Assembly (NCBI RefSeq): GCF_016758175.1
Contig: NZ_QYAB01000001.1
Location: 1,013,162 to 1,077,161, forward strand
Reading direction: 5' to 3'
From: Leucobacter zeae
Lineage (GTDB): Bacteria; Actinomycetota; Actinomycetes; Actinomycetales; Microbacteriaceae
DNA: 64,000 nucleotides
The notes beneath the pieces were generated by a model, which searched no databases, was not told the DNA's origin, and saw nothing but the letters and a program-made list of their open reading frames with translations. Shown here piece after piece: positions 56,401-63,420 of this stretch (positions within the stretch are counted from its first letter, which is position 1; every line of letters starts with the position of its first letter). Made by a program: the position numbers and the translations under genes.

Positions 56401-57097
56401 CGAGGTCGCCAACACGGGCACGACGACGCTCACGGACATCGCGATCGACGATCCGCGCCTCGACGGGCCGGTCGTCTGCGATCCCACGACGCTCGCGCCG
56501 GGCGAGCGCGTCACGTGCACGGGCCCGGTCGCCGAGCTCACGCAGGCCGAGATCGATGCGCGTGCGATCGTGAACACCGCGACGGTCGCGGGCGAGGGGA
56601 CCGCGCGGGTCACCGCGGAGGACTCCGTCACCGTGGCGCTGGACGCCGCGCCAGGCGTGCGTCTCGAGAAGTCGGGCGGCGACTACGCCGACACGAACCG
56701 CTCGGGCGAGGTCGACGCGGGCGACACGGTGGCCTTCCGCTTCACCGTCGAGAACACCGGTGCCACGACCCTCACCGGCGTCGTGATCGACGACGCGCTG
56801 CTCGGCGGCCGCCTCGACTGCGGCATCGCGGATCTCGCCCCGGGCGAGCGGGCGGAGTGCGGCCCGATCCGGTACGTGCTCACGCAGCAGGACGTGAAGC
56901 GCGGGTACGTCGACAACGAGGCGTTCGCGACCGGCACCGACGGCACCGACACGACGACCGGATCCGACGAGGTGCGGGTCAAGATCCCGACGCTCGCGGT
57001 GACGGGAGCCGCGGGTACCGTGCTGCCGTGGGCGGCCGGGCTGCTGCTCGCGGGTGCCGCCGTGCTGCTCGTGCGGCGGAAGCGCCGCGAGGCGTAG
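50468..57097 (+). CDS. Giant cell-surface repeat protein with LAVTG anchor
   Basis: The 2209-residue secreted protein has a signal peptide ending near AQA (about residue 43) and an N-terminal carbohydrate-binding-like beta domain (NGGFEQPTVPAGG). Then come about seven DUF11-type repeats (to residue about 1125) and nine DUF7507-type repeats. Each of the nine opens with an EF-hand-like loop such as DANGDGVIGAGD; the last two lack position 5 Asp. At the end LAVTG (2176-2180), a helix and RRKRREA form a class E sortase signal, so it should be linked to peptidoglycan. GTG start has GGGGAG upstream. It probably acts in adhesion or as a stalk; the Ca2+ role is inferred from the loops. Confidence 0.93.
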   Translation: MASWSESSVFKGIAASVSALLLASGLTVVSEVVAPEPAQAAVTAPAEPAACVGAVSLVNGGFEQPTVPAGGYAMLAESAVPGWLTNDSKNQIEIWSNGFQGVPAAAGKQFAELNANSASRLYQDVATTPGQTLTWSLKHRGRSGVDTMRVLIGPPSGTLQDVSGPLSDGTSAWGTHPGTYTVPAGQTTTRFAFEAVGGSSVGNFLDDITFGTEACLITNKSVTNLSRSGETAEVGDTLRYTVNVRNGGGSTAREVIGTDAIQAGLDYVPGSLRVLTGAGAGALTDAAGDDRGEFVAGEKKVAVRLGTGATASAKGTLAPGDSTSYSFDAKVTTERAGSTVVNRASTEFFNSVANATRTSLSEEIETPVAQAADLSVVKTLNTSPLVAGEPISYTIRAKNAGPGTATGVRVADPIPTGVGSVTAESSAGSCEVAGGQVTCELPDLAVGAETEITVEGVLSPALAPGAGISNTAVVSGTLTDPVPSNNTSTATGTITTSADLSIEKTFAPDAPVAGEPLTYTLEVTNHGPSEARDVSVVDPLDPETEFVSASVDGGTCTGTTEVRCALGTLAPGATKRIEITVMLAAGAGTDEGVVQNTAAVSSSTSDPDPTNNVSSTSFRPEIEADLAIEKSASRQTVSAGDTVDFDLVVTNNGPSDAVNVSVSDVLPAGFVVESIATGAGTTCSSPGDSEVRCTITALASGATAATITVTARVASDAPEGTVTNTAAVAAPAEDRDITNNASSADVEVVQSADVRIQKLGAGDPVPGGQYVYTLNIENAGPSVARDVIVVDRLPDGFTYVTDDGECAVTDGVLRCTLGDLPPGGPQQVSIHVSGVWDAGVSGTAANTASVSTATTDPDLSNNESTTEKDFAPSADVSVAKKIVDPDPRGDYYLGQEIKYEVVVRNDGPSVAHGVLVTEQPEPGLTITSAEPSAGNWSNEGMQWAVGSLEPGASATLIVTAVLGAIPEDGKLTNAVEATADTPDPEPENNTTGVDVPVSPAADMAIEKVVDLWRAAPGATLTYTLTVTNHGPSTAEIVNVHDLLPSELTDVATTTPGCSVHNGSNVDCTFTQFEVGAERTVTITAKVPAATTEDAFLNRADVLSPVTRDLNPRNDTSDAVTVVTRSPGISLEKTAGTPKDLDGDGRIGAGDAVPFTFTATNTGDVPLSGAVLTDELLGGAPDCAIQGAGIPVGGSVECTVEYTLTQADVDRGTVHNEASVTAKDPVGTEVDDAAETDAVVPTANGISLTKTAGDVEDVDGDGRLGAGDRVTYTFSVRNTGTTTLSNAVITDEMLGGTVACSAMPEQLAPGAEATCAAVEYTLTQADIDAGTVHNEASVIADAPRGTVTDTASADVDAEGVDALELVKHASEVVDTTEDGRIGAGDTIEYTFEAFNRGTTTLRDVQILDPKLGDDALCTIDEIAPGASAECKTFAYTLTQDDVEAGLVHNTASATGTGSTGTVTDESGVDVIITGFNALELRKTAGDPVDANGDGVIGAGDTVAFGFEIENTGTTVLRELEIDDPLLGGALDCPALAGAALQPGDTLECGPVTYELTQRDIDRGAVHNAATATGSSTSGPATDRDTADVEIIGSDALALEKTAGAPVDANGDGMIGAGDTVDYSFTVRNTGTTTLRNARISDELLGGGLDCPALADAVLAPGDAAECGPVPYTLTQEDIERGTVHNEATATADAPQDRTATGTDDADAAITGASGISLEKVAGDPVDANQDGRIGAGDTVSYRFTVTNTGTVRIGAIEIVDEMLGGALDCPALDGATLAPGASLDCGPIEHVLEQGEVDGGVVHNTAAVTGDTALGEVTDTAQADVTVDGASSIGLEKRVSATVDVNDDGMIGAGDAVEYAFVVRNLGTTTLANASIVDEKLGGALDCPALDGATLAPGDALECGPVRYTLTQADVDRGSLVNTATVTADAPSGEVSDEASIETGISGTDGIALVKRAAEPVDANRSGRVDAGDTVEFSFEVANTGTTTLTDIAIDDPRLDGPVVCDPTTLAPGERVTCTGPVAELTQAEIDARAIVNTATVAGEGTARVTAEDSVTVALDAAPGVRLEKSGGDYADTNRSGEVDAGDTVAFRFTVENTGATTLTGVVIDDALLGGRLDCGIADLAPGERAECGPIRYVLTQQDVKRGYVDNEAFATGTDGTDTTTGSDEVRVKIPTLAVTGAAGTVLPWAAGLLLAGAAVLLVRRKRREA

Positions 57098-57108
57098 CGT
57101 CTCGGATC

Positions 57109-57147
57109 GCGTGCGCCCGGCAGGCCCTCGGCCTGCCGGGCGCACGC
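57109..57147 (+). terminator. Strong terminator after the surface protein
   Basis: GCGTGCGCCCGGCAGGCC (57,109-57,126) pairs perfectly with its complement (57,130-57,147) around a 3-base loop, starting 11 bases after the stop. No T tract follows, which is common in high-GC actinobacteria. It also isolates the next operon. Confidence 0.85.
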
Positions 57148-57258
57148 GTGTCGGCGCCATGCCGTATCTTGGGAATCGGGTTCCGGTCGTTCGCGGCGGA
57201 GGGCCCGAGCATCCGGTGCGGCTCGCGCATCGGCGGCCCGACCGAATGGAGAGGACCA

Positions 57259-59085
57259 GTGACGGTGTTCGACGGAGTGCTCACGCGCAGGCTCACGGCG
57301 GTTGCCGCGGCGACGGGAGCGGCCGCGCTGCTGCTCGTCGCATGCGCACCGGGCGGGATCTCGGGCGGCGAGGCCGGCGCGGGTGACGACGGGTGCACCG
57401 CGGTGGTCGTGGCGACCTCCTCCGAGAAGGTGAACCTCATGGAGGATCTGGGCGAGCAGTTCCAGAAGTCGGCGGAGCACGAGGGACTCGACGCCTGCGC
57501 CACGGTGCGACCCGTGAACGTCGCTTCGGGGAAGGCGGCCGAGTACCTCTCCGAGTCGACGAAGGACTGGGCGCTCGGAGCCGACACCGCCCCGACGGTC
57601 TGGTCCCCGGCCTCGACCGTCTGGACCGACCGCGTGGCCTCCATCTCGGGCGAGCAGGTCGTCGCGGGAGCCGAGAGCTTCGCGAAGACCCCGGTGGTCT
57701 TCGGCATGCCCGAGTCGATGGCGAAGGCGCTCGGATACCCGGGCAAGCCGGTGAGCCTGCAGCAGATCGAGAAGCTCATCGCCGACCCCAAGGGATGGGG
57801 CGCCGTCGGCAAGCCGATCTGGGGCTCCTTCAAGATCGCGAAGACCAACCCCAACAGCTCGACCACCGGCCTCTCGATGCTGCTCATGCAGGCCTATGCG
57901 GCCTCGGGCAAGAGCGACGGCCTGACGACGGCCGACGTGACCGCGGCCGAGTCCTTCTCGAAGGCCTTCGAGTCCGGCGCGATCCACTACGGCGACACGA
58001 CGGGCAAGGTGCTGCAGAACCTCGCCGACAAGACCTCCGGTTCGGGCTCCTCGTACGTCAGCGCGATCGCGCTCGAGGAGACCTCGCTCTACAACTACAA
58101 CATCGGCAACCCCGACTCGCACACCGTGCAGCCGGGCGAGACGCTCACCCCGCCCGACGAGAAGCTCGTCGCCGTCTACCCCTCCGAGGGGTCGATGTGG
58201 AGCGACAACCCCGCGGTGGTGCTCGGCGCCGACTGGGTGACGCCCGAGCAGCGCACGGCGGCGGAGGCCTTCGTGGAGTTCCTGCACACGAAGCCGGCGC
58301 AGGAGACGCTGCCGAAGTACGGGTTCCGTCCGACCGACGACTCGATCGACGTGAGCGCCACGCTGAACGCCGACGTCGGCATCGACCCGAAGCAGCCGGG
58401 CGCCTCGCTCCCGCAGCCCGACCCCGAGGTGGTGTCGGCCGCGATCGACCAGTGGGCGGCGATCCGCAAACCGTCGGCCGTGCTGCAGCTCATCGATATC
58501 TCGGGATCGATGGACGAGGGCATCGGCGACGGGAAGACCCGCCTCGACGGCGCGATCGAGGGCTCGACCACGACCCTCGGGCAGGTGCGCCCCACCGACG
58601 AGATCGGCGTCTGGGCGTTCACCACGGGGGTCGCGTCGGAGATCGACGGTGCCGATGTGCCCGGCATCGCCGTCGTGCGCGAGTTCTCGACCCTCGGCGG
58701 CGACAAGGAAGGGCTGAAGACGAGCGTCGAGGACCTCGCCAACAGCCAGCGCGCTGGCACGCCGATGTACGACGCCATCTCGTCGGCGTACGACTACATG
58801 CAGCAGCACGCCGAGACGGGGCGCATCAACGCGATCGTCGTGCTCTCGGACGGCGAGGACACGGACTCGACGACGCGCATCGACACGCTGATCCAGAAGA
58901 TCAACGCCGACCAGAAGGAGGGCGGCAACGACAAGCCCGTGCGCATCTTCGCGATCGCCTACTCGGGCAACGCGGACGTCGAATCGCTGCAGCGCCTCGC
59001 GACGGCGTCGGGCGGGCAGGTATTCGACGCGACCGACCCGAAGAAGATCCAGGACACGTTCCAGTCGGTCATGAACAACTTCTAG
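57259..59085 (+). CDS. Binding-protein/von Willebrand factor A lipoprotein
   Basis: The 608-residue lipoprotein has lipobox LVAC (Cys29). Residues about 45-370 resemble a periplasmic solute-binding protein, and about 405-605 are a VWA domain with MIDAS DISGS (Asp413, Ser415, Ser417) and a later DGEDT. It probably binds a ligand and a protein partner with divalent metal at the surface. GTG start has GAGAGGA upstream. It is the first gene of a three-gene set ending in TelA; similar VWA-TelA pairings occur in tellurite/stress clusters. Confidence 0.9.
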   Translation: MTVFDGVLTRRLTAVAAATGAAALLLVACAPGGISGGEAGAGDDGCTAVVVATSSEKVNLMEDLGEQFQKSAEHEGLDACATVRPVNVASGKAAEYLSESTKDWALGADTAPTVWSPASTVWTDRVASISGEQVVAGAESFAKTPVVFGMPESMAKALGYPGKPVSLQQIEKLIADPKGWGAVGKPIWGSFKIAKTNPNSSTTGLSMLLMQAYAASGKSDGLTTADVTAAESFSKAFESGAIHYGDTTGKVLQNLADKTSGSGSSYVSAIALEETSLYNYNIGNPDSHTVQPGETLTPPDEKLVAVYPSEGSMWSDNPAVVLGADWVTPEQRTAAEAFVEFLHTKPAQETLPKYGFRPTDDSIDVSATLNADVGIDPKQPGASLPQPDPEVVSAAIDQWAAIRKPSAVLQLIDISGSMDEGIGDGKTRLDGAIEGSTTTLGQVRPTDEIGVWAFTTGVASEIDGADVPGIAVVREFSTLGGDKEGLKTSVEDLANSQRAGTPMYDAISSAYDYMQQHAETGRINAIVVLSDGEDTDSTTRIDTLIQKINADQKEGGNDKPVRIFAIAYSGNADVESLQRLATASGGQVFDATDPKKIQDTFQSVMNNF

Positions 59086-59094
59086 GCTGAAGGC

Positions 59095-60201
59095 GTGAAG
59101 AGGCAACAGATCCCCGTGCGGTCGCGGGCGCTCCGCGCGGCCGCGGCCGGAGCCGCGTTCGCGGCGTCCATCGCGCTCCTGCCCGCCGGACTCGGAGTCG
59201 CGCAGGCGCACGCCGTGACCGGGGTCGAGCAGATCGCGGAGCACTGCGGCGCGCAGACCGTATGCCTGTTCGATGGCGCATCGATCTCGAACGCGAGCGA
59301 GCTGACCGGTGCGCTGCCCGAAGGCGTGCGCGTGGTGGTCATCCCGCGACCCGACCAGGCCGAGAGCGTGCAGTCGAGCGAGATCGCCGCCGGCCTCAAG
59401 AGCGCGACCGGCGCGGAGACCGTGATCGTGATCGAGGACCACGCCAAGGACCGCTTCGCAGTCGCATCCGACGGCGACGCGACCGCGATCACCGAGTCGC
59501 TGTACTCGCAGAACCAAGCGGATGGCGGCGTCGCGGTCGCGGCCGTCGCCGAGACCCTGGTCCCCGGGCCGGGCGATGCGCCCGCCGCACCGGCCGGGGG
59601 CGGCGTCGCCGTGATCGGCGGTGTCGCGCTCGTGATCGCCGCCGTCGCGGCGGGCGGGGTCTGGCTGGCCCTGCGCTCCCGACGACGCGCGGCAGGCCGA
59701 GCGGGAGCCGTCTCGGCGAAGCTCGAGCGCGAGCTCGACGCGGCACTGGACGGGCCGGACGGCGAGTACGTCTCGGACGCGGTCGAGCTGCTCGATCGGC
59801 GCGCGGCGGCCTACCCCGACCTCGCGGAACGGATCCGCACCCTGCGCCAGCACGTCGCCGAGCTCTTCGTGCGCGTGCGCAAGCGCGGCACCGATCAGCA
59901 GATCCGCCTGCTGCAGTCGCAGTACAAGGACACGCTCTCGAAGCTCCTGAAGGCCCTCGACGACGACTACTACGGCGATATCCTGCGCAACCCGCAGTAC
60001 TGGAGCCAGCCGAGCGAGCGCCTCGCCGAGGTGCGGCGCGCCGTCGACTCGGTCGACCAGCAGGCGGTCGAGAACATCCGCCAGGTCAACGAGTCGCGCG
60101 ACCTCGAATTCAAGGTCGCACTCGACTCCCTCATCCGCACGGTCTCCGAGGCCAAGCTCTCGGACGTGTACCGCGACCGCGACGACTCCGCTGGCGGTTG
60201 A
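59095..60201 (+). CDS. Membrane protein with secreted N-terminal domain, partner of VWA and TelA proteins
   Basis: The 368-residue protein has a signal (to about residue 40), an extracytoplasmic domain with VVVIPRPDQ and IVIEDHAKDRFAV, and one helix near 170-193. A cytoplasmic coiled-coil-like part (about 205-360) follows. The start is GTG 10 bases after the VWA stop. It could transmit a signal from the surface VWA protein to the TelA-like protein; the family is not named with certainty. Confidence 0.75.
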   Translation: MKRQQIPVRSRALRAAAAGAAFAASIALLPAGLGVAQAHAVTGVEQIAEHCGAQTVCLFDGASISNASELTGALPEGVRVVVIPRPDQAESVQSSEIAAGLKSATGAETVIVIEDHAKDRFAVASDGDATAITESLYSQNQADGGVAVAAVAETLVPGPGDAPAAPAGGGVAVIGGVALVIAAVAAGGVWLALRSRRRAAGRAGAVSAKLERELDAALDGPDGEYVSDAVELLDRRAAAYPDLAERIRTLRQHVAELFVRVRKRGTDQQIRLLQSQYKDTLSKLLKALDDDYYGDILRNPQYWSQPSERLAEVRRAVDSVDQQAVENIRQVNESRDLEFKVALDSLIRTVSEAKLSDVYRDRDDSAGG

Positions 60202-60275
60202 CGCCGGCGAGCCGTCCGGACAGCGCCCGTACCCCGATCCACACCCGATCCGAACCCCACACCCGAGGAGCACCG

Positions 60276-61643
60276 ATGTCAGACGAGCAGGAGACCGTGG
60301 CCATCGACTTCGCCGCGCTGATCGAACCGGGCGACGTGCAGAGCCCCGAGGTGCCCGGCACGCCGCTCGAAGCCGCGATCGCCGAGGCGCCGCAGACCGA
60401 GGTCGCCGTGCAGCGCCCCGAGGACGCCGCATTCCAGTTCCGCAGTCTGCTGACCGAGAAGCAGCGGGGCGACCTCGAGCGGGGCGCTCCGGTGCTCGCC
60501 CGGAAGTTCTCCGACGACGTCAACCAGATCGTCACCTTCGGCGGTCCGATCATGCAGAAGATGAACAGCGCCTCGGTGCAGCTGCTCGAGGCCCAGCGCC
60601 AGATCAGGATCCCCGAGGCCGACGCCGTCGTCAACGACATGCTCCGCACGATGGACGGCTTCGAGAAGAAGTGGCGCTCCCAGAAGCTCGAGGACGCCGT
60701 GAACTCGGTCGTCGGGTGGTTCAAGAAGGGCAAGTACACGCTGTCGACCATGGTGCGCGAGTCGAAGCCGATCTCCGACAAGATCGATCTCGCCGAGGTG
60801 AAGCTGCAGGAGATGGAGTCGTCGCTCGCCGACAACATCTCGCGCGGCCAGCTGCTCCACAAGCAGACGCTCGAGCATATGGATGACGTCGTCGCCGTGC
60901 TCGCCGCGCTCGAACAGGTCATTGAGGTGCTGCGGGCCGACTTCGACGCGGTCGACGGCGAGCTGCGCCGAGCCGAGGCTTCCGGTGCCGAGTCCGTCAC
61001 CTACCGGGGCGAGGCGACCTCGGTGAGCGAGCTGCGCGAGATCCACGCCAACCTCTCGTTCGTGCTCTCCGAGACCGAGAAGTCGTGGGCCGACTGGCGC
61101 TCGCAGTTCTTCCTCGGATTCGCCCACGCTCCGGCGACGCGGAACCTCATCGTCACCACCTTCGCCCTGCGCAGACGCCTCGCCACGTTCCGCACCATGG
61201 GTCTGCCCTCGGCGCGGCGATCGCTCGCGATGTGGCAGCAGGCGGCCTTCGCGCGGGAGGGCGCCGAGCTCGGGCAGGCCGTGCAGGACGGCACGAACAA
61301 ACTGATCCAGGGAGCGTTCGCCGAGACCGCCAAGTCGGTCGAGGCCGTCGCGAACGCCGCGCAGGCCCCCGTCATCACGGAGGAGACGATCTGGGCCGTC
61401 ATCGACTCCGTGAAGGCGCAGTGCAGTTCGATCGTGGCGGCCGACAAGGCCGGAAGGGCGCTGCGTGCGCGCAACCTCCAGGCGCTCGAGCGCGGCGAGT
61501 CCTCGATCGAGGATGCGGTCGTCGCGTCGCAGCGGGCGCTCGCCGACGCGAGCCGCCCCGGCGCGCCCGCGGCGGAGCCCGCAGCGGGATCCACCGCGAC
61601 CGGCCACGCCGGCGACGACCTGCTCGGCAAGCTCACCAGCTAG
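60276..61643 (+). CDS. TelA family toxic anion resistance protein
   Basis: The 455-residue cytoplasmic helical protein has TelA marks: LARKFSDDVNQIVTFGGPIM, ESKPISDKIDLAEVKLQEME and WQQAAFAREGAELGQAVQDG. TelA proteins give tellurite or cell-wall antibiotic tolerance and bind membrane remodelling factors. ATG has GAGGAGC upstream. Preceded by the VWA and membrane genes, it probably forms part of an envelope-stress module. Confidence 0.9.
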   Translation: MSDEQETVAIDFAALIEPGDVQSPEVPGTPLEAAIAEAPQTEVAVQRPEDAAFQFRSLLTEKQRGDLERGAPVLARKFSDDVNQIVTFGGPIMQKMNSASVQLLEAQRQIRIPEADAVVNDMLRTMDGFEKKWRSQKLEDAVNSVVGWFKKGKYTLSTMVRESKPISDKIDLAEVKLQEMESSLADNISRGQLLHKQTLEHMDDVVAVLAALEQVIEVLRADFDAVDGELRRAEASGAESVTYRGEATSVSELREIHANLSFVLSETEKSWADWRSQFFLGFAHAPATRNLIVTTFALRRRLATFRTMGLPSARRSLAMWQQAAFAREGAELGQAVQDGTNKLIQGAFAETAKSVEAVANAAQAPVITEETIWAVIDSVKAQCSSIVAADKAGRALRARNLQALERGESSIEDAVVASQRALADASRPGAPAAEPAAGSTATGHAGDDLLGKLTS

Positions 61644-61690
61644 CGGATCGGGGGCTCCCGCGGCGCGACGCATCGGCGTAGCCTGGGGGT

Positions 61691-62851
61691 ATGGCTCCTC
61701 GGACCGGCCCCGGCCGCAGGGGACGAGTGCGGGCCGCAGGGCTGGTCGCCCGGGGCGTCGTGCTCGTCTGCGCCGTGCAGCTCGCGGGGTGCGCGGGCGG
61801 GCTGCCACCCCGCGACGGCCCCTCGAACGGGGCGATCGGTTCGGGCGGCGCCGATGCGCCGCGCACGATCGCGACCGGCCTCGAAGCGCCGTGGTCGATC
61901 GCCTTCCACGGGGAGATCGCGCTCATCAGCGAGCGCGACTCTGGCCGGATCCTCGAGGTGGTGAACGGCGGGTCGGGTGACGACGGCACGCCTCGGAGCG
62001 GTGCGGTGCGCGAGGTCGGAACCGTCCCCGGCGTCGCGGCGCAGGGGGAGGGCGGGCTGCTCGGCATCGCAGTGCGGGAGGGGCAGTTGTACACCTTCCT
62101 GTCCGCGACGGACGAGAATCGGATCGTGCGATTCCCGGTGACGGGCGATGCGGGCGGGCTGGGGCTCGGCGATCCCGAGACGGTCCTCGCGGGAATCCCG
62201 GTCGCCGCCGTGCACAACGGCGGACGGATCGCCTTCGGTCCCGACGGGATGCTCTACGCGACCACGGGCGACGGGGGCGTCCCGCAGCGCGCCCAGGATC
62301 CGGCCTCGCTCGCGGGGAAGATCCTCCGGATGACGCCCGACGGCGGGGTCCCCGGGGACAACCCCTTCGCCGGCTCGCCCGTCTACACGCTCGGGCACCG
62401 CAATCCGCAGGGGATCGCCTGGGCCGAGGACGGAACGATGTACGCGAGCGAGTTCGGTCAGAACACCTGGGACGAGCTCAACCTGATCGAGGCCGGGCAG
62501 AACTACGGGTGGCCCGAGGCCGAGGGGATCGCCGGCGTGCCCGGGTTCGTCGACCCCGTGCAGCAGTGGGCGCCGGCCGAGGCGAGTCCGAGCGGCATCG
62601 CGATCCAGGGCGGTGCGATCAGCATCGCCAATCTGCGCGGGGAGCGGTTGCGCTCGGTGCCGCTCGCAGACCCGGGCGCAACCGCGGTCGAGCGGTTCGC
62701 TGGGGAGCTCGGGCGGCTCCGCGACGCGGTCGCCGCACCCGACGGCTCGCTGTGGATCCTGACGAACAACACCGACGGCCGGGGCGACCCCGGGCCTGGC
62801 GACGACCGACTCCTCGCCGTCGAGCCGGGGTCGCCGCCGTCTGCCGGCTGA
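61691..62851 (+). CDS. PQQ-dependent sugar dehydrogenase-like lipoprotein
   Basis: The 386-residue lipoprotein has lipobox LAGC (Cys34). The beta-propeller has glucose/sorbosone dehydrogenase signatures: GLEAPWSIAF, QGEGGLLGIAV, AVHNGGRIAFGPDGMLYATT and LGHRNPQGIAW. These fit soluble PQQ sugar dehydrogenases, with conserved His and Arg residues near the cofactor site. Whether PQQ is made by the host is not shown. Confidence 0.88.
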   Translation: MAPRTGPGRRGRVRAAGLVARGVVLVCAVQLAGCAGGLPPRDGPSNGAIGSGGADAPRTIATGLEAPWSIAFHGEIALISERDSGRILEVVNGGSGDDGTPRSGAVREVGTVPGVAAQGEGGLLGIAVREGQLYTFLSATDENRIVRFPVTGDAGGLGLGDPETVLAGIPVAAVHNGGRIAFGPDGMLYATTGDGGVPQRAQDPASLAGKILRMTPDGGVPGDNPFAGSPVYTLGHRNPQGIAWAEDGTMYASEFGQNTWDELNLIEAGQNYGWPEAEGIAGVPGFVDPVQQWAPAEASPSGIAIQGGAISIANLRGERLRSVPLADPGATAVERFAGELGRLRDAVAAPDGSLWILTNNTDGRGDPGPGDDRLLAVEPGSPPSAG

Positions 62852-62964
62852 TGGGCGCGGCGCGGTCCACGGAGGGCGGTGCGGCGGCGCTGGGCGGTGC
62901 GGCGGCGCGCCGCTCGGGGGCGCTCGCAGGTTCGGTGCAGCGTCGGGCCGATACGCTGGGTCGC

Positions 62965-63420
62965 ATGTCGCCCCGCCTGCTGTTCCGCGTGTTCGCATTC
63001 GCCGAGGTCGTCACCTGGGCGGGGCTGATCACGGCGCTCATCCTGCGCGCCACCGGCGTCACCGACGCCGCGGTGCCGGTCGCCGGCGGGATCCACGGGT
63101 TCGTGTTCCTCTGCTACGGCGTGACGACGGTGTTCGTGTGGGTCAACCAGAAGTGGAGCGCCGGGCGCGGCATCCTCGGGCTCGTCTGCGCGGTGATCCC
63201 GTTCGCGACGGTGCCGTTCGAGCTCGCGACCGATCGGCGCGGCCTGCTCGCGGGGCCGTGGCGCCTCGCGCCAGGCGGGGAGGAACCGCGCGGCTTCGTC
63301 GAGCACGTCCAGGCGTGGATCCTGCGTCACCCCTGGTGGTCGATCGCCGCGCTCGTGGTACTGGTGACGGTCGTATTCGTCGTGCTGCTGCAGCTCGGCC
63401 CGCCCGTCCCGCGCGACTGA
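62965..63420 (+). CDS. DUF3817 membrane protein
   Basis: The 151-residue protein has three to four helices with the DUF3817 pattern FAFAEVVTWAGLITALIL near the start and HGFVFLCYG in helix 2. Function unknown. ATG at 62,965 was chosen because the conserved domain starts here; ATG at 62,851, overlapping the previous stop, would add a low-complexity 38 residues. Confidence 0.85.
   Translation: MSPRLLFRVFAFAEVVTWAGLITALILRATGVTDAAVPVAGGIHGFVFLCYGVTTVFVWVNQKWSAGRGILGLVCAVIPFATVPFELATDRRGLLAGPWRLAPGGEEPRGFVEHVQAWILRHPWWSIAALVVLVTVVFVVLLQLGPPVPRD

Noticed and set aside
52691-57160. Very long minus-strand frame opposite the surface protein
   Set aside because: Its sequence is biased Arg/Asp/Gly/His, as expected for antisense of a GC-rich repeat gene.
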